DNA of 64,000 nt from Ophiobolus disseminans. Its lineage: Eukaryota > Ascomycota > Dothideomycetes > Pleosporales > Phaeosphaeriaceae. The notes under the pieces were generated by a model. It was given only the letters and a program-made list of their open reading frames with translations. It was not told the origin of the DNA and did no database searches. The DNA lies in contig MU006218.1 of NCBI GenBank assembly GCA_010093685.1, positions 1,275,766 through 1,339,765 of the forward strand, read 5' to 3'. Made by a program: the position numbers and the translations under genes. Shown here one piece after another: positions 47,860 through 57,890 of the stretch (within the stretch, counting starts at the first letter, position 1; each line of letters starts with the position of its first letter).

Positions 47860-48136
47860 TCTTTGATCTCAGACGAGAGAGGTGTCTTTTTCGTTATCTG
47901 GTGTGCTGTTCCCGTGAATAGTCAGTGTATGTGTATTTCTTAATAAAATTATAAAACCCAGCGTCGTGCTTCTAACGTGGCGGGTGTGAAGTTTCGGTGC
48001 ACCACGTATGTGCTTGCCACGTTATCGAGGCATGCCACGCAATCATTTGTGTATTTAAGAACGACCAACACCCTTCAATCCGAACTCACCATCTTCACAT
48101 TGCGCGCTCTTGTAGATACATTTAGACTATTTCGCA

Positions 48137-49214
48137 ATGATGTTCCCTTCACTCCTCGCTACCGCGATCGCTCTTTCCTCTCTCGTCGCCTGCGATGCTT
48201 TAGACGGACCACCCAACAGAAAGGCGGACAGTGCTTCCGCAAACCATACATCGGTTCTTCGGCAGGTCGTTCCGGATCGTCATGATTGGAAAAGTGGGAT
48301 GTTTCCATCGCCTGGCGATCACGGCGCTTTGATTATGAGTTTGACGTCTTCGGACACTTCATCACGTAGTGTTCCTGCGACGAGTGCGAGTACTGGAAGT
48401 AGCAAGGGGTTTGCGACACATTCTGTCGTATCTCTAGTATCTTCTACTGGAAATTCGACAGGTGCAAACACATCATTACTGGCTTCGAGCACGTTCAATG
48501 GCCCATTTTACCCCCGACCTCTTCTTCCTACACTTAAAGGACCTTCCACAGCTACCACGAACTCGTCATTCGAGGACACGCCATCAACCTCTTTAGCGAT
48601 AGGTGCAGTGTTTTCCAGCATGATGTCAAACGGGGACTTTTCGCGAAATAGGAGTGGGACTGCTGTTCCATGCCTTACCGCATCGACGGGGCAGCCTGCT
48701 GCGTGGAACCGAACAACAGCCTCCAATGCTGTCGCTTGCCCGACAGATACGGAATCGGTTGAGTATCCAAGACATGGTCCGGCTGCAAAAGCGGTGTTTC
48801 TTACGAAGATTTGCCCAGTGCAGGTGGACGGGCAATGCGAGGATGTCAGAGTCGTCGCTAATGACTGCCGGCTCCTTACTACACCACTGTGAGCGTTATG
48901 AGGGTTTGTGCAGGTTCATGCTAACGACTCACAGTGGTTCAACGATTGGCAAAGTCACAGTCTGGCCGCCAGCGCGATGCAGCTTTTTTGCGTACGTCAA
49001 GCTCTGATTTGTTTGCCGGGCTATTTACTGGATTCCAGCTAATGTTTGCTTTAGGACAACGAACTGCAGTACCTACTTCAATCTTGCGAATCCTCATCGC
49101 GGTCTCTTTGAAAAAGTCGACTTCAACAGCGGAGATATCACAGGACAAAATCAAACCACCCAAGACATGCGAAACCGCTCAGGGTCCAAGCTCTTGAGTA
49201 TGATGTGCTTCTAA
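48137..49214 (+). CDS. secreted protein with conserved C-terminal cysteine domain, intact paralogue
   Basis: Three exons: 48137-48888, 48935-48991 (57 nt) and 49055-49214 (160 nt); introns 46 and 63 nt; 322 aa. A signal peptide (about 1-19) is followed by a Ser/Thr/Asn-rich region of roughly 180 residues, likely glycosylated, and then a compact domain. Its cysteines run C-x7-C-x9-C-x21-C-x7-C, with the core DCRLLTTPLGSTIGKVTV and a final Cys two residues from the end. The same spacing and the same 57-nt second exon occur in the neighbouring broken paralogue. The family looks like a small beta-rich secreted domain, but I cannot name it. A TATA-like GTATTTAAG lies near 48051. Two adjacent ATGs (48137, 48140) are possible starts. 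Confidence 0.8.
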
Positions 49215-49858
49215 TGAGTGTGGAGGGAGCATTTGGCGCTTTGTTTATTTCTGGTGTGTTTCTATCATGGTTGTTCTCGATATTGTGAGGTTTTTTTGAA
49301 TTGTATTTACAATGATTCTACGACGCTTTGTTGAGTTTGCCGTTATTTTCGCCCTGCAAAACGGTGACCGTACTTACTGTACGAAGGCACTGATCCGCGA
49401 AACAGTTCACTCATACAACATCACGCTCATTCCTCACGACCTCCATCCGTCCCCTCGAATCTCTTTAAGTATTCAGACCACGCGTCACTCCTTCTTAGTA
49501 CACCTCAATTTACAACATGTATTTCCCAAGACTAGATCTCCTTTCTTCGGCCTCATCATCGTTGGTTGAGGTCCGTAACCCGTATCACAGCCGCTGCGAC
49601 TAGTCTATTGATGCTTGTTCGTGTTGTTGAACAAAGGAACAAAGGAACGAAGAAGCTTCTTTGTTCTTCTTGTCCTTGAAGGCGCTATGTTGAATGCCGA
49701 TCGCTGATAACAATGGGCGACCGTCTTTCTTCATCGATTCGGCAATATTTGTGCCAATTTCTAATTTACGAAAAGTCGCGCACGTCAGTTGCTCAGTGAT
49801 ACTGCATTAAAACATCTTGGATCAATCTTTCGTGATTTCATCAACCTCAAAAATCATC
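49215..49858. other. intergenic region between the two secreted-protein paralogues
   Basis: About 640 bp with no supported frame. It should contain the promoter of the second paralogue. Confidence 0.5.
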
Positions 49859-50430
49859 ATGCTCTTCCCACGGTCCGACCTACTCCTGCTGGGCTTCATA
49901 GCCCTAATCATGCATCAAGCGCATGACTTGCACTCTTACTACCCACGGTCAGATAATTCCACTTCTACAAACAGAACAAGCTCGAGCACCAACAACACCA
50001 CATCGCCTCTAGATTTACTACGAGCAGACATTTGTGACAACGCAAACCCGCCGAATTGCTACAACATGACCACCGTAAGCCTCGACTGTCGTCAACTCAC
50101 GACAGGACTGTAAGTCCCTAAATTCTCATTTACATCCCATTTTAAAATGCTAATAGTATATCCAACAGTGGCCCGACGGTGAAAGCGGTCACCGTATATC
50201 ATCCAGCGACTTGTGTTTTTACCGCGTAAGTATTGTACCTCTCTATAAGCATGAAAGCGCCTAATAGTAGTGGAACTTCTAATTGCTCGATTTATGGCGG
50301 CCCGGCGGGCGAAATGCGAGGTACTATCCCTCCATGCGTGCCGGAAAACCCTGCGTGCCGGCATGCCGATACTACTTCCCACCACAACAAAGCTGACCAC
50401 AGCTGCGCGGCCTTGAGAATATCGGGATAG
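49859..50430 (+). pseudogene. secreted-protein paralogue interrupted by a transposon in exon 3
   Basis: Exons 49859-50109 and 50169-50225 (57 nt), then a third exon from 50271 that runs into the mobile element at 50324 and meets a stop at 50428-50430; 155 codons as it stands. A signal peptide (about 1-22) and a short Ser/Thr/Asn-rich part precede the domain C-x7-C-x9-C-x21-C with DCRQLTTGLGPTVKAVTV, matching the paralogue at 48137-49214. From 50324 onward the codons come from the element's inverted repeat, so the natural C-terminus is lost. Its missing end lies at 54604-54710. A shortened secreted protein could still be made. The acceptor at 50270 is preferred over 50267 because it gives the paralogue's exon length. 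Confidence 0.82.
50322..50323. repeat. TA target-site copy, left
   Basis: TA immediately before the left end of the element (GAGG-TA-CTATCCC). With the TA at 54602-54603 it fits the TA duplication made by Tc1/mariner-type transposases. Confidence 0.75.
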
Positions 50431-50808
50431 AAAATTTAAACCTAAGCCTTTCCCTGCGCAAAGTCTCTTCATTACCAAATTCCTGGCTGAGTAGCAATAC
50501 CACAATTGTCTGTCAGCATAAACGGCAGCCCCACTTCAGACAGCCTCGGATGCGATGTAGGGTATGTGAATATTTCTTAGAGTCTGTGAAGCTGTACAAA
50601 GATATGCAAAGAGTGTATCCCAAATGAGGTCCTACAGCAACTCACGTCGTGGCGCTGTGGTGCTAATTCATCGAGCATATCGACGACTGAGCGCGCTACC
50701 TGCAAGTCGTACCGAATAGTCGCAAGTGGGTTAGCAATATTATGTCAGCTCTAATGTTTGATTCTTATCCGTCTTAGGCTAGGTCCAAGCATGACTCGCT
50801 CGATGCTT
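50324..50808 (+). repeat. left long terminal inverted repeat
   Basis: Pairs with 54079-54601 in inverted orientation. Matching blocks run in the same order: the end CTATCCCTCCATG, CCTGCGTGCCGGCATGCCGAT, CCCACCACAACAAA, CGGGATAGAA, AGATTCCTG/AAATTCCTG with GGCAATACCA/AGCAATACCA, ACAGCC..CGGACAGCC, AAGAGTGTAT, CGTGGCGCTGT, CTGCAAGTCGTAC and AAGCATGACTCGCTCG. Between blocks there are many substitutions and short indels. Confidence 0.8.
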
Positions 50809-51057
50809 AGCTTGGGTGCTCGTCTAGCTATGTGCACGTCCGAGCCCCACGTATGCGCCTGAGGCTTGCAACTGCACAGCCATTGAGCAGCCATAGGTCG
50901 CCCGCTTCCAGCAGCCTGCCTCATGTGTCTGATGCGTGCGCACGGCAGCGACGTCTCTCGCTCTGCACATCTCTTATCTCTCTGCCCTTTCTGCGCTTGT
51001 ACTGCTGCGCAAGATCGAGTCTGCCAGCGTTCTCTCGGGAGAAGATGTTAAATAAGC

Positions 51058-53934
51058 ATGCGCCTTCTCAAGCGCCTCCCAGGGGATGACAGCTTTGAGC
51101 TGATCACTTTCGACGACAACTCCGCGCCTCCGTACGCCATCCTCTCGCACACCTGGACGACAGGTCAGGAAATCACATACAAGGAGCTTTTGGCGGGAAC
51201 AGGCATAAACAAGTCTGGATATGCTAAGCTCCGCTTCTGCGGCGACCGCGCTAGAGCAGACGGTCTTCAGTACTTCTGGGTCGACACCTGTTGCATCGAC
51301 AAGGCCACAAGCGTCGAGCTAAGCACGGCAATCAACTCTATGTTCCGCTGGTATCAGCGCGCTACCAAGTGCTATGTATACCTGTCCGACGTCTCTGTGC
51401 CAAAGGAGGTCACCGACGCTGAGGCCTTTCGCATATCGTGGGAACAGGCTTTTCGATGTAGCTGGTGGTTCACACGAGGCTGGACGCTGCAGGAGCTACT
51501 AGCGCCAGCCAGCGTCGAGTTCTTCTCTCACGAGGGCAAGCGCTTAGGGAGCAGGATCTCGCTAGAGCAGGAGATACACGAGATTACTGACATACCTATC
51601 GATGCGCTAAGAGGCCAAAGGCTTACCGAGTTCAGCGTCGAGGAGCGAACGGGCTGGGCGGCAAAACGCACAACGACGGTGAAAGAGGACAGAGTGTACT
51701 GCTTGCTCGGCATTTTTGGGGTCTTCCTGCCGCTCATATATGGTGAGGGAGAAGAGTATGCGACGCTGCGTCTCCAAGAGGAGATTCAGAAGCGGCAACA
51801 AGGACGAGAGAATTATGTGCAAGACCTGTCCGGTGTGTATTGAGCCTGGCTCGGATAGCATCGCACTGCACGGACTACACTTAGCTGATGACCTGTAGTC
51901 CCAGTATCGCTACCTTTCCCACGAAACGAGCTCTTCGTCGGACGAGAAAGCCAGCTCCAGTCGATCAAACAAGCCCTCCTTTCACCCAACACCCACCAAC
52001 GGATGACTATACATGGACTAGGAGGATGTGGGAAATCAGCGCTTGCTCTTGAGTTTGCGTATCGCGCACTTGCAGGACACGCGAAACGCTTAGTTTTCTG
52101 GGTGCCAGCCATAAGTCATGAGAGTTTCAAGCTTGCGTATCGCGACATTGGAGTCCGTCTTCGTATACCAGGGATCAGCGATGACAACGCGGACGTTGAG
52201 CGACTTGTTAAGGAGACGTTAAGCTTAGAAAACGTAGGCGATTGGCTGATGATCGTCGATAACGCCGATGACTCTCAGGTCTTAGTGGGAGTGGAGAACG
52301 AAAGCTATAAGTCAGCTCGATTGATCGACTATATTCCGCACAGTAACAAAGGCGCAATTCTTTTTACTACTCGCAGTAGGAAGGCGGCTACGGACTTCAC
52401 TCAGGGTAATGTCCTCGAGCTAAACGACATGGGCAAGGCTGAGGCTAGGCAGCTGCTTGCGCGGCGAACGACGAGACAAGCATTGCTGAACAACGAGGCG
52501 GCGGTTGACATGTTATTGGAGACACTCGCAGGCCTGCCGCTTGCTATCGTGCAGGCAGCCGCTTTCATGAACCAAAACGATACACCAGTCTCCGAGTACG
52601 TATCGCTACTCCAGCATGCGGGCACGAAAGTCGAGCTCTTCAGCGAGCACTTTGAAGATCCTAGCAGATACCGCAGTATGGATAGCACGGTTGCAAAGAC
52701 ATGGCATATCTCTTTTGAGCAAATTCGGAGACAAGACCCTCTTGCAGCAGATTACCTCTCGTTCATTGCATGTATTGATCGTATTAGCATTCCTCAGTCG
52801 CTGTTGCTGCCGGGAGGATCTGTTGTGCAGCAGACGAAAGCACTTGGAACGCTGACAGGATACGCATTTATCACAGAGCGCCAGCAGACTGTGCCAGGAT
52901 TTAGCAAAGAGAGGCTTTTTGATATGCACCGACTGGTGCACATGGCGTTGATCTGGTGGCTAGAGGGCCATGGCGAGCGGGCGGACTGGGCATGCACAGC
53001 AGCAGCCCGAGCTAAAGACCTAGTTCCGTACGGCGGGCATGAAGGAAAGGAAGTATGGGGCGCGTACCTTCCACATGCAACGTACGTGGCTGAACTCGTT
53101 AGCGTTGTAGATGGCGCAATGAGGGCTTCACTCTGGGGACGACTGGGCCAGTGTCAAAAGACTCTAGGACAATATGCATCAGCAGAGACGTCGCACCGGA
53201 AAGCATGGTCCTTGAGGAAGGAGGTGCTGGGGCCTGAGCATCCACACACGCTGATGAGCATGAGCAACTTAGCGTCGGTGCTGAAGAGCCAAGGCAAGTA
53301 CGAAGAGGCCGAGGCAATGAACCGGCAGGAGCTAGAATGCACAAAGAAGGTGCTGGGGCCTGAGCATCCTGACACGCTGACAAGCATGAGCAACTTGGCG
53401 TTGGTGCTGGACAGGCAGGGCAAGTACAAAGAGGCCGAGGCAATGAACCGGCAGACGCTGGCGCAGCAAGAGAAGGTGCTAGGGCCTGAGCATCCATCTA
53501 CGCTGACGAGCATGAGCAACTTGGCGGGAGTGCTGGGCACGCAGGGCAAGTACGAAGAGGCCGAGGCGATGAACCGGCAGACGCTGGCGCAGCAAGAGAA
53601 GGTGCTGGGGCCTGAGCATCCATCTACGCTGACGAGCGTATACTGTCTTGCTCACCTCCTCACACATCAGCAGCGCTACAGCGAATCTCTTGCTCTGTAC
53701 GAGCGAGCATGCGCTGGGTACCAAGCCGTCCTTGGGAAGGATCACCCAACCACCAGTGCGTGTCACCAGCATTATGCCGACGCGCTTGCATCGCAGAAGC
53801 AGAGTCAGCTTGTTATCCCTCCTTCGAGAACAGACAGCACTCAAAGTACACGCACAGGCAAAGGGTCGAAGCTGCTGCGCGGGCTAGCAAAGATAGGTAT
53901 TAGAAGCCCAAAGTCGTCTGCGAGAAAAGCATAA
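51058..53934 (+). CDS. NLR receptor: HET domain, NB-ARC ATPase, TPR repeats
   Basis: Two exons, 51058-51832 and 51899-53934, with a 66-nt intron; 936 aa, no internal stops. The N-terminal HET domain (about 26-160) shows YAILSHTW, WVDTCCIDK and RGWTLQELLAP. The NB-ARC domain has its P-loop HGLGGCGKS at about 297-305, Walker B WLMIVDNAD near 374, the ILFTTRS motif, GLPLA and an MHD-like DMHRLVH. The C-terminus holds kinesin-light-chain-type TPRs of 42 residues beginning near 700, ending in a basic Ser-rich tail. Fungal HET-NLRs trigger regulated cell death on recognition of non-self. The TPR array would be the sensor, NB-ARC the switch and HET the death effector. It is the only gene inside the TIR element. 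Confidence 0.93.
53221..53724 (+). repeat. tandem 126-bp repeats encoding TPR units of the NLR
   Basis: Four 126-bp units at 53221, 53347, 53473 and 53599, each encoding 42 residues beginning (E/K)VLGPEHPxTL. Units two to four share long identical DNA stretches (for example CTGACGAGCATGAGCAACTTGG); the fourth diverges in its second half. Differences cluster at a few positions such as the residue after HP and those around LA-x-VL. Confidence 0.9.
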
Positions 53935-54078
53935 AAGATCTAGTATTATTGTCTGTACAAACCACTCAAAGCTAATCCTAACGCTGCTGCAGGACTATGT
54001 GTAAGTCCCTACCCGTACTTCTATCCGCTCTAAACACAGGCGTGCGCAGAGTTTAGTGCGGCGTTCAAGCATGTTTCC

Positions 54079-54601
54079 AAGCACGAGCGAGTCATGCTTA
54101 GCCTCAGCCGCTAGCTGGGCTGTTCGGTCACAGCCACGTTCGTGGGTAGAGGGTCTGACATCAGCGCAGATAGAATACCGCTAAGCTACTTGCAGCATTT
54201 CTGTACGACTTGCAGCTAGCGCGCCTTAGTTGTCAATCCTGCTCTGCAGAGCGGTAGACTTGCACAACAGCGCCACGATCTATATTGCCGTTGTAGCTTG
54301 CTCGGAATACACTCTTTACGTGCCTTTGTATGGCTTGATAGACTCTTAGATGCATGCGTTTAACCTTCGGCGCGTCCAAGGCTGTCCGAGGCGGGGCTGT
54401 TGTACGTGGCAGCAACGTATTATGGTATTGCCAGCCAAGCAGGAATCTGTTGACGAAGAGACGCAGTGTAGGAAAAGCTCAAGGGCTAAGCCTTCTATCC
54501 CGAAATTTTTGACGCCTCTCAGCCATGGTTGGTTTTGTTGTGGTGGGCAGCACAATCGGCATGCCGGCACGCAGGATTTTCCCCCACACATGGAGGGATA
54601 G
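54079..54601 (-). repeat. right long terminal inverted repeat
   Basis: Inverted counterpart of 50324-50808, ending in CATGGAGGGATAG directly before TA. It is slightly longer than the left copy because of small indels. It lies just downstream of the NLR stop codon at 53934. Confidence 0.8.
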
Positions 54602-54603
54602 TA
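54602..54603. repeat. TA target-site copy, right
   Basis: TA directly after the element's right end (GGATAG-TA-TCAAGG), partner of 50322-50323. Confidence 0.75.
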
Positions 54604-54710
54604 TCAAGGTTGTTGGTGGGATTGTGGCTAGAGCAAGCGTTACTGAGGGCGATGTTCAGCAGTTTGTGAATCATAAAATGTTGAGCGTCATTTGCTGGGG
54701 CGAAAGCTGA
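54604..54710 (+). pseudogene. displaced 3' end of the interrupted secreted-protein gene
   Basis: 107 nt ending in TGA at 54708-54710. Its frame continues that of 50271-50323 when one TA is kept, and 53 + 107 = 160 nt equals exon 3 of the paralogue at 49055-49214. It encodes a short tail with a late Cys (SVICWG), placed like the terminal Cys (LLSMMCF) of the paralogue. It has no start codon or promoter of its own. Confidence 0.8.
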
Positions 54711-55095
54711 GCGGTCGCAAGACGGCAAAGGCGTTGCGATAGTTCCCCTCTATCTTGCGAAATTGGTGTCTTCGATGTAAACAAGGTGGTGTGTTGTGAC
54801 CTGAGTTTGTATTGCAATACGAAAAACGTTCCAGAAACTATCTCTGTGGTCTCCATGTCTCCAATACCTGGATTACACCTGTCGCGTCAACTTCGTCCTG
54901 GAGTCGTTCATTTTTCGAGCTGAACATTGGGTGAGTGGGGCAAAACGATGGTGAAGGTGACATTGGCTAGATTCACTAGTCATACTCTCACTTTCATCTG
55001 TTCCATTAGCGCTGGCCCTCATCAGCATCTTGCGTCGAATACATTCCGCCTCATTACACTCCCTCTTCTCTGCTGGTGTTGACGAATGTGTCAGG
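54711..55095. other. intergenic region
   Basis: 385 bp between the stranded gene end and the BTB pseudogene. No supported frame or repeat. Confidence 0.5.
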
Positions 55096-55919
55096 ATGGA
55101 CTCGGCACCCTCCATTTCGTAAGTCAAATCAGCGATCCGACCGCTCTAGCAAACTTGATCCGCGCCGCGGCCCATCAATACACATCATTGAGTGTTGCTA
55201 ACTCGGGCAACAGATCAACTGCCCGGGACAAACTTGTCGTGATTGAAGTCGGACCCGGGAAGAAAATTTACCACGTCCACAAAGCCCTGCTCACCCACCA
55301 CTCCGAGTACTTCCAGAAATCGCTGAATGGACCTTGGAAAGAGGGGACGGAACAAAAAGTCACATTGACGGACATCGAAGCACTTACCTTCGAAATCATC
55401 TTGCAGTGGGTATACACCACGAAGTTGCCATCCGACTATCACAATATGAGAATGCTACGACTCGAAAGCAGTACAGGGTATCATCTCGTAGACGACGACG
55501 AGTATGCCTCCGCCATGGTGAAGGCTTAAATTTTCGGCGATCGGGTTCTGGCCGAGGCTTTTCGCATGGATGTCAACAACTAGATGACTGACTTTATTGT
55601 GGGTTATCCTTACCCTTCGTGGCTCTATGCAACCAAAGTCGCGCATTCGACTCTCCCAGGAGATCATAATCTAGTCAAGTTTATCATCGACATCCACTGC
55701 ATGTATTGCGTTGAGGATTGTTACACCCTGACAGACCCGAGGGACAATGCGTCGGATCTTCTATCGCAACCTCCTGCCGATCTTCTGCTTAAGATTCTTG
55801 CGAGGTACGCCCAAATTGCAATGGCCAACTCTGATTGGTTCAAAGGAGGCTTGAACGCTTGCGACTATCACGAACATGGGTCAGGAGAAGTGAAGAGAGC
55901 CTGCAAGAAGAAGACTTAA
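55096..55919 (+). pseudogene. BTB/POZ-domain gene with two in-frame stops
   Basis: Exon 1 55096-55118 and exon 2 from 55214, joined over a 95-nt intron with GTAAGT, CTAAC and CAG. The BTB core is clear: VVIEVGPGKKIYHVHKALLTHHSEYF, ALTFEIILQWVYTTKLP. The same frame then meets TAA (55527-55529) where the family has KAY-IFGDRVLAEAF, and TAG (55581-55583) after DVNN. It continues with homologous sequence (LPGDHNLVKFIIDIHC) to a stop at 55919. Family members are BTB proteins of unknown role, often in large fungal sets; some BTB proteins act as cullin-3 adaptors. The alternative is that 55518-55583 is an intron (GTGAAG...CTAG, 66 nt), which would remove both stops but also a conserved helix. Confidence 0.75.
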
Positions 55920-56149
55920 GACGATTAGATTCAGGTGCCCGACAAAGGGTTTCATTGGACAGCAAGAAGGGCTGTATGGAATACTCGCGAAAGCGAAGGA
56001 CGCATGCAGAGAACGAAAAAGAAGTTACCTCCTGAGAAACAGGAGGGGGATGGAATTTTTCTTAGCTTTACTGGGCTACGAAACTCCGAATTAAGTCCGA
56101 AACTGAGTCTCACTGCGACAATTTAATTATGACCATGGCAACTACCAAT

Positions 56150-57280
56150 TCAATGATTCATCGCCCAGATGTAGTTGTCCTCAATCTGATCATGCCTTCT
56201 CTGCCTTTCCTCAGCTGTAGCCTTCAACATCTTCATCCGGAACGTGTATCCCGCTTTCGTCGGTCCGCAGCGGATGTCTTCGCAGTCGCCGCACTCGCAG
56301 TATGATGGCAAGCAAATTAACAAGCCTCGACCGCACTTCTGAAGCTTTGCAAGGTAGCGGTCCAAAGCTTGATCTGGTGTTTCGTCGATAGGACAATTTG
56401 CATTAACCACTGCGGCAGCGTAAACCTTTTCGAGGAGGTATCTTTTGGACCGGTATTGTCTATTGAAGCGATTGCTGTAGATGGGACGTACTCCACGACG
56501 CTTGAGCTGCTGTTCAGTCATGTGGAAGAGCGCAATGATGTCGAAACCATCGATCCAGATTGGGTTTCCAGCAGCGTCCTGGAAGCGAGAAGTAGCTGCC
56601 GGGGTGGTTGTATTTGATGTATCTTGCCCAACTGTAGGTGTTGACGCTGCAGCGCTATCTGGAGCCGGGCGATCGGTGAGTCCTTTCCACTGCAATAGTC
56701 CCTTCTTAACGATGTGCGAATCGTCTACGTCTCTGCAGGCTTTGGGCTTTCCCAACATCCATCCAAGATATCCGAGGTCTTGAACATCATTCACGTGTTT
56801 CAAGGTATGACCGCGGTGCTTGCCAGTCTTCAGCTGGTATCTGTGGTATGGATTTTCCTCTATGAGCGTGCGTTGCGCTTCATCGACGTCTTCATCTATT
56901 CCTTCCAGCGTTGGATCGACGCGATTGCCGCCCTGGTTCGAAATCGGGTTCGCCGGATTTCCCATTTCTTTCTGGGAGACCTCTGCGGTGGCATCTCGTT
57001 TTCCGCCCGGATGGAAACGTGGGCGCAGCGGAGCGGGGATTTTGCAATCAACTAGCGCGTTAGCGAGTGACTCTGCACGTCGAAGGTGTGTGTAATAGAA
57101 GTAGGGGGCTGGGGTACCTTTTAGCGTTTTTGTAGTCTCAGTATCTACTTGATGAAAAGAGAGCGATCTAATGTGAGCCTGATGAAATCGGCAGCTGAAG
57201 GAGAGGAAGCGAAACGACGAGGAGAGATGACCTTGGAAACCTCGATTGCTGGCTTGCATCCCAACCTTGGAAGCATGCAA
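56150..57280 (-). CDS. hypothetical protein with GKHRGHTL motif, 376 aa
   Basis: Single open frame. The clearest block is LKTGKHRGHTLKHVNDVQDLGYLGWMLG (about 150-178). It resembles the compact GKhKGkTL...YL-W-hL pattern of DUF3820-like and exonuclease-associated small domains. The C-terminal third is basic with a Cys cluster (CECGDCEDIRC) that could bind metal. The N-terminal part before TPAPYFYYTHLRR is less certain; the true start may lie downstream of 57280, or the first 50 residues may be an organelle-targeting segment (Arg/Ser/Phe-rich). The family is unrecognised and the function unknown. Confidence 0.6.
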   Translation of the reverse strand: MHASKVGMQASNRGFQGHLSSSFRFLSFSCRFHQAHIRSLSFHQVDTETTKTLKGTPAPYFYYTHLRRAESLANALVDCKIPAPLRPRFHPGGKRDATAEVSQKEMGNPANPISNQGGNRVDPTLEGIDEDVDEAQRTLIEENPYHRYQLKTGKHRGHTLKHVNDVQDLGYLGWMLGKPKACRDVDDSHIVKKGLLQWKGLTDRPAPDSAAASTPTVGQDTSNTTTPAATSRFQDAAGNPIWIDGFDIIALFHMTEQQLKRRGVRPIYSNRFNRQYRSKRYLLEKVYAAAVVNANCPIDETPDQALDRYLAKLQKCGRGLLICLPSYCECGDCEDIRCGPTKAGYTFRMKMLKATAEERQRRHDQIEDNYIWAMNH

Positions 57281-57890
57281 GCCGTAACTCGTTGCGACGA
57301 ATCATTGCAGATAGTTTTGACCAATCAGAAACCTCAAAAATGGCGGCCTTTCGAGGTGAGGTCGGGTGTCGGAGGTTAGCTAAGAGCTTAGCTCGAAAAC
57401 CCCCTGCTTCACGAAAATGAACGCCAAGCCACAATTCGTGTTGTGCTTGTGTGTCGTTCGCAGTGTCAGCGTGGAGACAACACCGTAGACATGTGTAAAA
57501 ATAGTAGGATATCTCTGAGTCATTATGCAATCTTCGGTAGCACAGATATCGATAGCAAGCGGAGATGACGTCATACGTCTCATCAGCAACATTCGCATCC
57601 GCATCTTACTAGCTCCAGAACAAGTCAATACCCAAGTACCGAACGGATCTCAAGAATAACATCATTGGCCTATCTGGTTCATGTGGTAATTGTATTCCTT
57701 AAGCGTGACGCGGATGCAAGCGAATGCGAAATAAGCGCGTCGATCGACGCGTATTGGTCGTGTCTCATAGAGATCGCGAAACCACGCCTCAGGCTCACAA
57801 CGAACCACAACGGAGTATAAGACGCTCTGAGCCTTCGGTCATGCTGGATGGGAACCACGAAGGGCAGAGCATCACATCCTTTCTAGCATT
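57281..57890. other. intergenic region
   Basis: About 610 bp between divergent genes. A TATA-like GAGTATAAG near 57812-57820 lies about 75 bp before the next ATG. Nothing else supported. Confidence 0.5.

Larger units (their letters stand above)
50324..54601. mobile_element. TIR element (Tc1/mariner-like, non-autonomous) carrying an NLR gene
   Basis: A 4278-bp unit with inverted ends CTATCCCTCCATG...CATGGAGGGATAG and TA on each side. The outer approximately 0.5 kb of each end is homologous to the other in inverted orientation. Between them lies a single intact gene, a HET/NB-ARC/TPR receptor; I see no transposase remnant. Proof of insertion comes from the host gene. The element splits exon 3 of a secreted-protein gene, and the flanks, with one TA, rejoin in frame to give the exon length of the intact paralogue. 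TA targets and TIRs suggest movement by a Tc1/mariner-type enzyme supplied elsewhere. The long, diverged TIRs imply that the insertion is not recent. Confidence 0.85.

Noticed and set aside
49817..49858. Upstream extension of the interrupted secreted-protein gene
   Set aside because: It would start at TTG and push the signal peptide inward. The ATG at 49859 begins directly with the hydrophobic leader.
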